A stretch of DNA of 64,000 bases, from contig CAKVHT010000002.1 in the NCBI GenBank assembly GCA_934754375.1, positions 1 through 64,000 of the forward strand, read 5' to 3'. This DNA comes from an uncultured Clostridia bacterium (lineage in GTDB: Bacteria; Bacillota; Clostridia; Christensenellales; UBA1242). The position numbers were made by a program, and so were the translations under genes. This document shows positions 48,001 through 57,142 of the stretch, one piece after another; position 1 is the first letter of the stretch, and each line of letters begins with the position of its first letter. A model generated the notes under the pieces. It saw only the letters and a list, made by a program, of their open reading frames with translations, was not told where the DNA came from and did not search any database.

Positions 48001-51000
48001 ATTCGTCATTGTGTTCAAGTGTCTGAACCTTAACAAATTGTTTATTCACAAACTCTGTTATCGGATTTCCGTTTGCAACCTGTTCTACTGTTGTTGCGTC
48101 ATGATACAAATAATAAATGTAAGGTCTTGGATCAATTGTTCCACCGTCATAGTACACAATAGGGGTGATTTCCAATTGATAAACAGGATAATCCATTGCA
48201 ACACCATTTTGGTCTTTTTTAAGTTTGTTTTGGAAAATTAAGTCGCCAGAATATGTAAACGTAAATTTGGTTGTGGTTTCGCCAGTCTCACCATTCAATG
48301 TTTCGGTTGAACTTCCTGTATCATCTGCGTATTCATAACTGATATAAGATTTTAAATTGTTGTCTGTATATCTAATAAATGATTTTGAAGAATATAAATC
48401 GGTTGACAAATATGCTTGATTAACACCCGACACATCAGTAATATCACTGCCTAAGATGTGCAAATCTATGCTGAACACACCACCTTCAATCAATGATATA
48501 ATATAATATCCATGATCGTTTGCTGTGTTAAGGTTGCTTGTCAATGTCACACTGCCTTTGTTTGCAACCATTTTTGATTGATAATAGTAGAAATTGTCAA
48601 GATTGAAATTGATTTGATCGTTTTTGAATACATTGAAATACAAATATTTAGTTTCTCCACGATTGTCCAAATATGGGTACTTTATCATTGCACAAAGTGA
48701 AGCAGTATCTTCAAATTCTGTCAAAAGTGAACTATCAATCAATGATTTGTTTGCAATAAATGTTTTATAATCTACTGCGAACATTTCATAAGGGTTATTG
48801 TTGATTTTCACTATCAATTTGTAAACGATTGTGTTTTTATAGAAACTATAATCAATTCCGCTTACTTTTTTGTTGAATTGATAATTAAAACCGCCAAGCA
48901 TAAACTCTTCTGGACAAGCAAATGTGAACACTCCACGTTCGTCAACTCTTATCCAAGTTTTATCTTCTACATTTTCCTTTTCAGGGTCAAAAGCCAACTT
49001 TGTGAAACTACTGATTGATTTTTCTTGCTTACTTGCTGAATTGACAAGTGCAAAATCTCCACGAGTGTTGCCAATCAATTTAACACTTAAACTATAAGTG
49101 CCTTTACTCAATTGCAACAAATAACTATCTCGAATATTTATAACATATTTTTGAGCAATATTTAATGTGTCAACATTTGTACCAGTCCAATTTTCATATC
49201 CAGCATTAACCAAAGCTGAAATATTTTCTTCATAACTAGGATTTGTGTATGTAAGTGTTTCAACAACACCAGTGGTTGTATTTCTAAATGACAATTTTGC
49301 CGTTGTAAACAGTTTGTTTGCTTCCAAAATCAACACACCGTCATCAACATTTACATTTGTATAGCAAGGCATACGATGTACACAAATCGTATCGCTCGTA
49401 ATGCTATTGACAACGTTATTTAAATTAGAAACTGCTTTGACTTTTACAATGTAATTGCCAACATAATCATTAAATCCGTCAAATTCATATTTATTGGTTG
49501 AAAGCACAACTGTTTGTTTGATTGAACTGTTGTTTACATCTTCAAATGTCAAAACATATTCAGTTGCACCATCAATTTTTTGCCATTCTATAACACCTTC
49601 ATTCACGGTTAAAATTGGGGTTTCCAACAAGATAACTTTGACTGCGGTGCTATACCCTGAACAGCATAAATTATAACCTTCAACTGCTGTTTTTGGCATT
49701 GATTTAACTTGAACTAAATAATTGCCAGAACTGAATGGAACAGTTGCGCCTTCTTCGTTTTTGTATCCATAAGGGAAAACCACACTGCTTGTGGTTATAA
49801 TTGAAGGATAACTTGTTTCAACATAATTGTCTTGTTCAGCATTGTATTCAAGATACACTAAATTATTATTGCTTAAATACTCATTGCCATTTGCATCTAT
49901 CAATCTAAATGTGTAGCCTGCCAAAACATCTGTTCCGTTTGATAAAACATTTAATCCAGTATCTCCCCATGTCAAAGTTTGTGTTTTAACTTCGCTTGGG
50001 TCTGCCACTGCTGGAAGACTAACACTTGTTGGAGCAAACAGACCATAAAAATCTGTGGATACAAGATTTGAATATAAGAAAATTTTGCCTGTGTCGCCAT
50101 TTGCCAACACGTCAAATTTTACGTTTTCTTTGATAAGTGAATTAACACCATATTTCAGCACAACAGTTGGATCAACAATCAATTTGTTGGCTTTAAGGCT
50201 TACCCCTTCAACACCTTTATAAAGGTATTGAGTTGTTCCTATGCTATCAACAAATCTTATCACACAGCCTTGCAAAGTTGCCAAGTCTTGGCTTTGGTCA
50301 AATATTGTGTTTTCAAACAAGTTTGCACTTGTTTGGTCAATTGTTAAAACTATTAAGCCATCTTCAATACTTACACTTGGAGATGTTAATTTAACAATAT
50401 CAATTTCTTCTGAATTTTGGCTGTTTGTATAACCATCATCTGTTTTTGAAACAGATTTAACAACCAAGGTCATGTTGCCGTCATTCAAGCCGAAATCATA
50501 AGCACTAGTAATTAAATTGCCATTTAATTTAGTAAGCCCTGATTCAGTCTTTTTAAATATATCCACCCCATCAACATTTTCTGGCAACTCAAAATAAATT
50601 TTTGCACCATCTGTTGAATATATAGGTTTGTCAACAATTGTGTAATCAAGTTGGTTAGAAGCAACCGAATTAAATACATATACAAGTTTTGTTACACTAT
50701 TTTCATCAACAAAACTATAACTTGATTCTGCTTGCACAAAAGCTATTACACTTTTTGTTCCAACAAGGTTTTTGCCATAATCATCAAGATTGAATGTGTA
50801 ACTGTATTGTGAAGAGAGACTTGGTGTTGGGTCAATCAACAATGTTGCAAAGTTGATTTCCTCATCTGTTGTATTGAAAACCTTTATCATAAATCTACGG
50901 TCATAGTTGGTAGCCAATTCATCAAAACTTATTCTAACCGAATTGTTACCAAATTCTGTTGAATTGTTTTTTGAAGAAATCAAATTCAAACTATTTGCAC

Positions 51001-54000
51001 GTTTAATTAAAATTGTTTCACCAATACTAGATAACATCAACTCAGTTTCACTGGTTTTGTTATTTAATGTGATGATTGTAACAGAATTTATCTCTTGCAC
51101 ATCGTCAGCAGGTAAGTTGTTATAAATATACTCTACATCAAATTTTATTGTTTGTGATTCACTATCAACAATTGCGGTTGAATCTAATCTCAATAGGTAT
51201 TTATTATTAACTAATAATATGTAGTCATTATACCCATAGGATAATGAAGAATTGAAACTGATATTTTGCTTATCTCTAACAGCCATATCAAAAGTTGTAG
51301 ATGGCGCCAATTTTATTTCAACATTTGAAGAAAAGTCACTTGTTGCACTGCTGTCATTGCCATCATTGTGTCCAGCAACAAACTTAATTTTAATATTGAA
51401 GTTTGTCGCAGTCTCTGGCAAAATAGGATTGTATTTTTCGTCCAGCAAAGTTAAATAATAACTATCGCCTAATTTTTCTAACGCAAGCAAAGGATTAACT
51501 GTTTCAAAATCCGTTTCATCAAAAGCCACACTACCCAAACTTGAATTTATTTCAACTGCCAAAATTGCATTGTCATGCGTCTTAGTTGGTGTTATAACCA
51601 ATTTGTTGCCAACTATTTCAAATTTAGCATCACTTGAATGTTTGTTGATTTCAATTGTTTGTGGCAAAGAATTTATGTAAATGCAACCATTTCGATTTTG
51701 CGCTGTAACAATCATTTCAATAATGTTTTGCCCTTCAATCAAACTGGTTAAAGCTGAGCCGAATGAATAACTTGTTGTAATATCATGTCCATTAAGTTTT
51801 AAAGCATAATTTGAACCGTCATAATCTGTTGTTAAGGCATTGGTTAAATTGTTAAACATCAATACTGGTGTGTTTTCCCTTGCAAACTGATAGGTTGCAC
51901 TGATTGGAGAATTTAAAGATGTTGTACCATTGCCAACAGCAACCAAAACAAACACTCTATTTGCGCCTGATGTTAAATCAAAATTGTAAACAAGATTTTG
52001 AACATTAGTGACGTTGTCGTTTTCAATGATATTGTAGGATACAGCTCCCGAGACTTGGTTAATTGTAAATCTCGGTTCATCCGCTTGTGTTGTGATTGTT
52101 GGTGCAGGCAAAACACTGAATGGAAGGCTAGCACAAACTTTTTCTAGTTTGTTTTCAAGCACAGAGAAAATTGATGCATTATCGCCCAACACATAGACAT
52201 TAATTTGATAACTTCCCGCATCTAAATTCAAAGCATTTAAATCTGCTCCGTTATCTATTGTTTGAATCACAGTGCCGTCTTTAATCAACTCAAGTTTAAT
52301 ATTTGCGTTATGTTGATTGTTGAATTCACCTGCTTCAACATTAATATATCCGTTTTCAATATTTGCTGTATCTACTGTTGTTAATTGAACAAATTGAACA
52401 TTTGTTACAGCACTATCAATTGAAGAACTGCCATTGCCAAAATGTTTTATTTCAATACTATACTCGCCAGATTGTAAAGTAAGCCCCAAATCAAGCAGGC
52501 TGATGCTCATTTCTTGCACATTTGCGGTAAATGTTTGCGAATATAATTCTTGCTTGTCTGAATCTAAAATTCTAATAAGATATTGATGGTTAATGCTTGC
52601 TGAAAATACAAGATTATAATTCACAATTTCAGCGGACACTGTTGGCATTTTTTGAACAATATATTCTGCTTGCTCAGATGATAAATATGCAATATCTCCA
52701 TCAACAAAATTTGCTGTAACAATAGCAGTATATTGTTTGCCAGATTCAAACACGTTAGATGCAAAATCAATTGTATTGTTTGCTGTAGCTAAATTCAAAA
52801 CAATATTCTTGTCTTGATCCACAACTTTTACTTGATAACTTACAGCATTTTGGACATTGTTCCAGCTTAAAACATTGTTGGTGCAAGTTAAGGTTGGTTT
52901 TGTAAGTTTTGAAAATGCTTTTGTTGCAATTTGATTTGCAGATTGAATTAAATTTTTTGTTCCGTTTAAAACTGGTTTAATACTGATTTGATAGTTATGG
53001 CCCGGCTCAAACAAGGTTTCAAAATTTGTAATTGTTTTTAAATCGAAATAATTGGTGTTAACCGTATATCTTGGTGTTTGTTCATTATTTAAATAAACTG
53101 CATAACTTTCAACACCATTGATTGCTTGCCAAGACAAGACATTGTTTGCCATGGATAAATTCAAATTTTCTATACATTTCACATTCAACACAACTGTTTC
53201 TGAATCGTAAGCTGTGAAACCTGTAGAAGCTTTGCCAACTGTTTTAACACCAACTTGAACAAATTTATTTGCCAGTGTGTTAGATACAACAGCCAAATCA
53301 AATGTTGAATTTGACGATGATCCAATAAGTGCATTGTCTATATACACTTGATAATTGTTTGTGTTGGCTTTTTGAACAGTCAAAATTCCATTTTCAACAT
53401 TTATTGATTTTGGTGCACTTGCTTGATTGATTTTGATGGTTTGAGAGAAATTTGAGTCTTCAAGCGCATTTGTGTAAGTTGGGACGGTTGCTTTTACTCT
53501 AACCGTTAAATCTCTGTCATAAGCAGAAAGCCCTGCTGTAGTTGTTGAAGACTGAAGGTGTTTATCATAATCCGCAAGAGAATATTCAAGCACATTACCA
53601 ATAGCAATGCTTTCGCCATTTATTTCGATAGTGTAGCCATTAATAAATCCATCTTGACTTGCTGATGAAATTGTAAATGATTGTTTTTCTGCAGAATAGG
53701 CAATTGTTGGGGTTGATAATTTGGTTATTTTAGATACTACTTGAACAAGCATTACATCTTGAATTAAATCATTTTCATCTGCCACGGCCTTGATATAGGT
53801 TTTACCTGCTGTGAGTGCAGTGATTTGATTGTTTCTAGATGAAATTATTTTGTCATCACCAGAAATAATTTTATAAGCCTTGTTGGTTGGATAACTTGGA
53901 CTGAAATAAACATTTGGTGTGTAGGTTTCACCAACCAGCAAAACAACACCATCAGCAGATGGCGAATTAAAATAAATATTTTCAACTGCTACCTTTTGTT

Positions 54001-54067
54001 CACACCCTGCAAACAACAAAGAGAAAACAGCAACTAACAAACAAATGATTAAACTTTTCTTCTTCAT
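45029..54067 (-). CDS. Large lipoprotein with FN3-like repeats and C-terminal GLUG region (3012 residues)
   Basis: The lipoprotein signal (LVAVFSLLFAGC, Cys22) is followed by a Big2-like bacterial Ig domain (about 30-110; VLLVGETYTPNVYFSPSYPTNK and LTAGKTYIKAVAD). There is then a long array of units of about 80-100 residues carrying FN3-like signatures such as NVLSWNNVQNAVSYQVKV (near 396), NVLSWQAINGVESYAVYL and YISWQAVENAQGYKVTF. From about 2620 a GLUG block follows: entry GSGDGSETTPYGIANASQLL, FTGVLDGKDFSLFG, and units YIAGLVGEAVN and NLGGLVGQMQG. It starts the six-gene SipW operon, with AGGGG as ribosome site. Being lipid-anchored, it should reach the outer face of the membrane and project outward. 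No catalytic domain is recognised; it is likely adhesive or structural. Confidence 0.85.
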   Translation of the reverse strand: MKKKSLIICLLVAVFSLLFAGCEQKVAVENIYFNSPSADGVVLLVGETYTPNVYFSPSYPTNKAYKIISGDDKIISSRNNQITALTAGKTYIKAVADENDLIQDVMLVQVVSKITKLSTPTIAYSAEKQSFTISSASQDGFINGYTIEINGESIAIGNVLEYSLADYDKHLQSSTTTAGLSAYDRDLTVRVKATVPTYTNALEDSNFSQTIKINQASAPKSINVENGILTVQKANTNNYQVYIDNALIGSSSNSTFDLAVVSNTLANKFVQVGVKTVGKASTGFTAYDSETVVLNVKCIENLNLSMANNVLSWQAINGVESYAVYLNNEQTPRYTVNTNYFDLKTITNFETLFEPGHNYQISIKPVLNGTKNLIQSANQIATKAFSKLTKPTLTCTNNVLSWNNVQNAVSYQVKVVDQDKNIVLNLATANNTIDFASNVFESGKQYTAIVTANFVDGDIAYLSSEQAEYIVQKMPTVSAEIVNYNLVFSASINHQYLIRILDSDKQELYSQTFTANVQEMSISLLDLGLTLQSGEYSIEIKHFGNGSSSIDSAVTNVQFVQLTTVDTANIENGYINVEAGEFNNQHNANIKLELIKDGTVIQTIDNGADLNALNLDAGSYQINVYVLGDNASIFSVLENKLEKVCASLPFSVLPAPTITTQADEPRFTINQVSGAVSYNIIENDNVTNVQNLVYNFDLTSGANRVFVLVAVGNGTTSLNSPISATYQFARENTPVLMFNNLTNALTTDYDGSNYALKLNGHDITTSYSFGSALTSLIEGQNIIEMIVTAQNRNGCIYINSLPQTIEINKHSSDAKFEIVGNKLVITPTKTHDNAILAVEINSSLGSVAFDETDFETVNPLLALEKLGDSYYLTLLDEKYNPILPETATNFNIKIKFVAGHNDGNDSSATSDFSSNVEIKLAPSTTFDMAVRDKQNISFNSSLSYGYNDYILLVNNKYLLRLDSTAIVDSESQTIKFDVEYIYNNLPADDVQEINSVTIITLNNKTSETELMLSSIGETILIKRANSLNLISSKNNSTEFGNNSVRISFDELATNYDRRFMIKVFNTTDEEINFATLLIDPTPSLSSQYSYTFNLDDYGKNLVGTKSVIAFVQAESSYSFVDENSVTKLVYVFNSVASNQLDYTIVDKPIYSTDGAKIYFELPENVDGVDIFKKTESGLTKLNGNLITSAYDFGLNDGNMTLVVKSVSKTDDGYTNSQNSEEIDIVKLTSPSVSIEDGLIVLTIDQTSANLFENTIFDQSQDLATLQGCVIRFVDSIGTTQYLYKGVEGVSLKANKLIVDPTVVLKYGVNSLIKENVKFDVLANGDTGKIFLYSNLVSTDFYGLFAPTSVSLPAVADPSEVKTQTLTWGDTGLNVLSNGTDVLAGYTFRLIDANGNEYLSNNNLVYLEYNAEQDNYVETSYPSIITTSSVVFPYGYKNEEGATVPFSSGNYLVQVKSMPKTAVEGYNLCCSGYSTAVKVILLETPILTVNEGVIEWQKIDGATEYVLTFEDVNNSSIKQTVVLSTNKYEFDGFNDYVGNYIVKVKAVSNLNNVVNSITSDTICVHRMPCYTNVNVDDGVLILEANKLFTTAKLSFRNTTTGVVETLTYTNPSYEENISALVNAGYENWTGTNVDTLNIAQKYVINIRDSYLLQLSKGTYSLSVKLIGNTRGDFALVNSASKQEKSISSFTKLAFDPEKENVEDKTWIRVDERGVFTFACPEEFMLGGFNYQFNKKVSGIDYSFYKNTIVYKLIVKINNNPYEMFAVDYKTFIANKSLIDSSLLTEFEDTASLCAMIKYPYLDNRGETKYLYFNVFKNDQINFNLDNFYYYQSKMVANKGSVTLTSNLNTANDHGYYIISLIEGGVFSIDLHILGSDITDVSGVNQAYLSTDLYSSKSFIRYTDNNLKSYISYEYADDTGSSTETLNGETGETTTKFTFTYSGDLIFQNKLKKDQNGVAMDYPVYQLEITPIVYYDGGTIDPRPYIYYLYHDATTVEQVANGNPITEFVNKQFVKVQTLEHNDEYLKFEFSKYFVPGNYSIKIRTLAGVGTENLDSRYLLNARVPSTSYPFKRLSNTYLQVNSGKLQFDLAYVLNDKIKTYITDYEFVVKDLNNAGSTSEYNFKINQYSEGVSISNNVLTYVLPETVEATRVDGEQNVIEKISLINGKKFGIKVRAIQTEEKDTGILNATFVKTNDEDKVTNIEKSKGLDYVGIKQGVIVWRVKDEANYNGTVIRIEFEDGRVIEETITKDRTLKKEFDGAEYYYYEISDNEYTCIDGIGKSKINAGNYTIKLLTLGKYDSTNDIEILNSNYTDAQDMVRLSKVSPDVIVSNNGVLVWEHLDQAHINQYIVVLTGAKTYTFTTVNPQIDFTITADNYGNLLETGSYSIVIKAVGADYISSMQSNSATGFTKLATVTGATEKDDYISWQAVENAQGYKVTFEWTDSSGAESTSEQTVLATQELKCVAPEQLTGSYTIKIQAVGVDTGKVFNGGVYVFTGSNERPQPVGEIRFDETNLSLYIPIAEDFKTNDKLRISYNIAKYTFNGAGSSLGDSTVEVVEINNGDTNYMQEIEGKIYYVYPLTTAGKYTQLSVSVVRKDSLTSVATPYADIDFNYFASGDGSETTPYGIANASQLLNITLKPNKHFELVQAINMSSVDMAKQINANGAIIANKFTGVLDGKDFSLFGMTNVDVSNSQVSNFAGISLFRQLENATIKNLNIAETDNNPTKFVNTFAQRQTNVLKSSLIAMDSTNATLSNISVVNATIQLAGNYALLSNAYIAGLVGEAVNTTFEGCIVNLNVEVQADFVSTSGSVYVGGISAYAKGVKVASSVSRATSVSLSVTQSNTNRRFKAIGGVAGYMANNGSTTAEISNATSTISQTTNIYADNFGGLVGDAINVNITGCTVLGAFNHTALETTNLGGLVGQMQGGSIDDCTIKLQFNLSISNSNKLYIGFVTGYVTSNNGTMASISNCKINQTFTNKTQFSSDYKSVELMGIYGGSSQNNYNPTGCTQID

Positions 54068-54105
54068 TTAGACACTACCCCTTTATGTCTTTTTTTGTCA
54101 AAATT

Positions 54106-54134
54106 AGTTTAACACATTTAAAATTTTTTATCAA
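54106..54134 (-). promoter_or_regulatory. Promoter of the six-gene SipW surface operon
   Basis: Minus strand TTGATA (54129-54134), 17-base spacer, TAAACT (54106-54111), about 35 bases upstream of the start codon. Confidence 0.6.
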
Positions 54135-54393
54135 ATAATTTTATAATTAATTATAAATAATAAATAAAAATCAAAACGTGTAAAAATATCCAAAAAAAAA
54201 TATAAATTTAAGTAGCCTTAAAAATAAAACAATTTTGCAAAAATTTATCAAAAAATATGTTTTTGTTGAGTTTTTTACGATTTTTTTGTTAATTTTTTAA
54301 TATTTTTAAAATTTTTATTTACTCAGTCGTTTCATGCTGGCCAACAAACATTTTCAAAAGTCATGAAATCTTATTAACAGCATAATATTAAAT
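54135..54393. other. AT-rich divergent intergenic region
   Basis: Around 260 bases of A and T runs between the SipW operon promoter and the next plus-strand gene. A -10-like TAATAT sits five to six bases before the ATG at 54394. Nothing else was recognised. Confidence 0.4.
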
Positions 54394-54858
54394 ATGATGT
54401 ATGAAGACTTTAAAATCTTAAATGATGACCAATACAAGCTAATAAGTGAGCAACTACAAAATCAAAGAATTTGTTCGAACATAGAGATTGCAAACAAACT
54501 TTTTTTAACATTAGACCAATGCAAAAGTTTTTGCTTTGGATTAAATAATCAAGTAAACAAAAAAATTCAAAGCATTTTGCAGTATGCAAGAAACCAGTTG
54601 GACAAGTTAATAAACAATGTTAACGTAAGCTTTAACATTGATGCTCATTCCGCGCAAGTCGTCACGGATTTAAACATATTTGCTTTTGCAAAAAAATTGA
54701 TTGAAGCTATACAGACTGTTGCAGAATTATTATATCAGCCAAACAGTGAAAAGTTTTTCCACTTTTCTTTGTCAACTATTTCCACACTTCTAGATATAAC
54801 AAATCAACTTTTTGATGCTTTGGAAAATAGTAACATACATTTATTTAAGCACATGTGA
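54394..54858 (+). CDS. Hypothetical protein, helical
   Basis: A 154-residue frame with no recognised family. It is rich in Gln, Asn and Leu and likely mostly helical (DQCKSFCFGLNNQVNKKIQSILQYARNQLDKLI; FAFAKKLIEAIQTVAELLY). It lacks a signal peptide and membrane segments. No ribosome site precedes the paired ATGs, but a TAATAT box sits five bases upstream, the same leaderless arrangement as several neighbours. The region is bounded by AT-rich gaps on both sides. Its composition looks protein-like rather than random, yet without a homologue or ribosome site it remains uncertain. Confidence 0.55.
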   Translation: MMYEDFKILNDDQYKLISEQLQNQRICSNIEIANKLFLTLDQCKSFCFGLNNQVNKKIQSILQYARNQLDKLINNVNVSFNIDAHSAQVVTDLNIFAFAKKLIEAIQTVAELLYQPNSEKFFHFSLSTISTLLDITNQLFDALENSNIHLFKHM

Positions 54859-55112
54859 AAACTGAAACAATATTTATCAATTAATAATTTTGTTTCTCAA
54901 AATCGCAAAGACTATATAAGCGTCTTATTAAAAGATTTTAGAAAAATATAAACACTGCTTTTAAAAAGCAAATTAATTATTAAAAATAATTTCAACAATA
55001 AAAAATCATTTTTAAATCATAACTGTTTTTACATTGCAATTCTGTAAAAAAAATAATAAAAATATTAATTTTTGTAAAATAATTAATAAAACAACAACAT
55101 TTTATGCAATTT
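54859..55112. other. AT-rich intergenic region
   Basis: About 250 bases of AT-rich sequence between convergent genes. No strong terminator was recognised. Confidence 0.4.
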
Positions 55113-55826
55113 TTAATTATTTTTTAATATTTTTATTTTTTTATTGTTTTTGATTTCCCTTTTAACAATTTCAGTTAATGCCGGATCAATATTGCTTAAA
55201 GTTTTCAAGTCTATTGCCAGAGACTTAAATTGGTTTTGTTTTGCAATTAAAAACACTTCTTTGATGGCAGTCAAAAAATTTGTGTAATCGGCAGAGGAGT
55301 TTTTCGCTTCCGCTTCTACCAAAATCTTTATTATATTTTTACAAGGCAAATTAAACGCATCAATTATATATGCCTTTGTGTGAGGTAAAACATTTCTATA
55401 TTCCTGCACATATTTTGCAAACTCTTCTTTTGTCTGCAATCCGGCACAAAGCAAGGTTTTTCTCTCAATATCGGATTGTTGTTCAATAGGTTCAATAAGT
55501 TGACTTGAAAACAATACACAAGCATCAACTTTAAGTTCTTCTAACCCGCAATTGAAATCTGCACAATTGTTTTTGAATTTGAATGAGCCAGCTTCTTTCA
55601 CACCTTTTTTAATCAATTCAAAAGACAACAATTTGTCTTGCATTTTAAGCAGTGTATCATCTATATCTCCAATTGCTCTTATTTCAAGTAAACTATCAAT
55701 GAGCCATCTCTTTTGTTGAATGGTTAAATGTTTGGGCAAAGGTTGCTCAGTCTCTTTTGTTAAAGCCAAAAGAAGTTCATCAACCAAATCAACATATTCA
55801 TCATCTGTCATTTTTACATTTAACAT
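55113..55826 (-). CDS. Degenerate macrodomain-like protein (ADP-ribose hydrolase relative)
   Basis: A 237-residue protein whose layout follows the bacterial protein-ADP-ribose hydrolases with an N-terminal helical extension. A segment LIDSLLEIRAIGDIDDTLLKMQDKLLSFELIKKGV corresponds to the family pattern (L..R.P.PI...FL..QD..L..E...KG). DACVLFSSQL sits where active macrodomains have DAIVNAANS, and AYIIDAFNLPCKNIIKILVEA where they have ITPAYNLPAKYVIHTVGP. The Asn residues and the glycine-rich loops that bind ADP-ribose are missing, so catalysis is unlikely. The start at 55826 fits a promoter whose transcription start coincides with the ATG; the frame to 55862 overlaps that promoter. The assignment is pattern matching from memory and needs a profile search. 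Confidence 0.55.
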   Translation of the reverse strand: MLNVKMTDDEYVDLVDELLLALTKETEQPLPKHLTIQQKRWLIDSLLEIRAIGDIDDTLLKMQDKLLSFELIKKGVKEAGSFKFKNNCADFNCGLEELKVDACVLFSSQLIEPIEQQSDIERKTLLCAGLQTKEEFAKYVQEYRNVLPHTKAYIIDAFNLPCKNIIKILVEAEAKNSSADYTNFLTAIKEVFLIAKQNQFKSLAIDLKTLSNIDPALTEIVKREIKNNKKIKILKNN

Positions 55827-55832
55827 AATTAT

Positions 55833-55862
55833 ATTATACCTTTTTAACACCCAACAAGTCAA
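55833..55862 (-). promoter_or_regulatory. Promoter of the macrodomain-like gene, leaderless
   Basis: Minus strand TTGACT (55857-55862), 18-base spacer, TATAAT (55833-55838). The predicted transcription start lies at the A of the ATG (55826), and no ribosome site exists. Confidence 0.7.
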
Positions 55863-55877
55863 TCGGTATGTTTTACC

Positions 55878-55907
55878 TTGCCCAAATTGTCACAATCAAC
55901 ATATATT
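55878..55907 (+). promoter_or_regulatory. Putative promoter of the glycosyltransferase gene, leaderless
   Basis: TTGCCC (55878-55883), 18-base spacer, TATATT (55902-55907), ending five bases before the ATG at 55913. No ribosome site. Confidence 0.45.
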
Positions 55908-55912
55908 GAATT

Positions 55913-57049
55913 ATGGATAAAAAAATATGTGTTTACGCAATAGCAAAAAATGAAATTAAATTTATAGATAGATGGTATAATTCGGTGAAAGAAGCAGACT
56001 ATATTTGTGTTTTAGACACAGGTAGCAGTGACGGAAGTTTTGAAAAGTTTTTATCGTTGGGTATAAAATGCAAACAAAAAACATATAAAAAATTTCGATT
56101 TGACAAAGCAAGAAATGACAGTCTAACCTTAATCCCAAAGGACACTGACATTTGCGTTTGCGTTGATATTGATGAGTTTTTTGAGCCAGGCTGGTCCAAC
56201 ATCTTACGCAATAATTGGAATGATATGGTTGGCAGAGCAAGATATCGCTACACCTGGAATTTTAATCCAGACGGAAGCGAAGGCACAGTGTTTATGGCAG
56301 ACAAAATACACAAATACGGCTTATATTATTGGACCCACCCAGTTCATGAAATCTTGAAAGAAACCAAACCAACAAAATTAAAAACAATAGACCTGCCAAA
56401 CATTCAGTTAAACCACCAAGCGGACAATACAAAATCCCGTGCAAGTTATTTGCCACTTTTAGAATTGTCTGTAAAAGAAAATCCAGCCGATGACCGAAAC
56501 ACACACTATCTCGCAAGGGAATACATGTTTCATGGACAATACACAAAAGCCATCAATATGTTCAAAAAACACCTGAACCTAGCTAGCGCAACTTGGCAAA
56601 ATGAAAGAAGTGCCAGTTTTAGATATATGGCAAATTGCTACAAACAGTTGGCTATATCAAAACAGAAAGATAATACAAAAACTAAATCAAATTATTATTT
56701 CACAAAGCAGATTGAATGTTTAAAATTTGCCATTCTAGCATGCAACACTTCACGTGAGGCCTACTACGATTTAGCAGTAACATATTTTGAACACCAGGAT
56801 TTTTTGTCAAGTGCATTGTGGTTTAATGAAATGTTTAAAATAACCACAAGAGAATTGAATTATATCTCAAACCCCATCTGCTGGGGCTCTCAACCACACG
56901 ATTACCTTTCTATATGCTATTACAATCTTGGGGATTTTGAAAATGCCTATGTTTGCGTAAGCAACGCATTAAGGTATTCCAGTGAAGAAAGGCTTAAAAA
57001 CAATCAAAAAATCTTTGCTGATTTGATAAATGCTAAAAATATAAAATAA
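55913..57049 (+). CDS. Family 2 glycosyltransferase with C-terminal TPR-like region
   Basis: A 378-residue protein. The N-terminal GT-A fold shows ICVYAIAKNEIKFIDRWYNSV, the nucleotide-sugar contact VLDTGSSDGS (about 34-43) and the metal-binding acidic motif CVDIDEFFEPGW (about 82-93). Later HKYGLYYWTHPVHEIL is typical of this WaaE/KdtX-like subgroup. From about residue 190 the sequence becomes helical with tetratricopeptide-like units (REYMFHGQYTKAINMFKKHL; DLAVTYFEHQDFLSSALWFNEMF). There is no signal peptide, so it acts in the cytoplasm, presumably on surface polysaccharide or protein glycans. Acceptor and sugar are unknown. It is divergent from the macrodomain-like gene with only 86 bases between starts. 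Confidence 0.87.
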   Translation: MDKKICVYAIAKNEIKFIDRWYNSVKEADYICVLDTGSSDGSFEKFLSLGIKCKQKTYKKFRFDKARNDSLTLIPKDTDICVCVDIDEFFEPGWSNILRNNWNDMVGRARYRYTWNFNPDGSEGTVFMADKIHKYGLYYWTHPVHEILKETKPTKLKTIDLPNIQLNHQADNTKSRASYLPLLELSVKENPADDRNTHYLAREYMFHGQYTKAINMFKKHLNLASATWQNERSASFRYMANCYKQLAISKQKDNTKTKSNYYFTKQIECLKFAILACNTSREAYYDLAVTYFEHQDFLSSALWFNEMFKITTRELNYISNPICWGSQPHDYLSICYYNLGDFENAYVCVSNALRYSSEERLKNNQKIFADLINAKNIK

Positions 57050-57142
57050 TCGTACCGGTTAACTCAATACAAACTCTAAACAATCTGCATAATTTTAATT
57101 ACTTTGGTAAGCCAAAACAAATCAACAAGGTGTTATAAAAGC

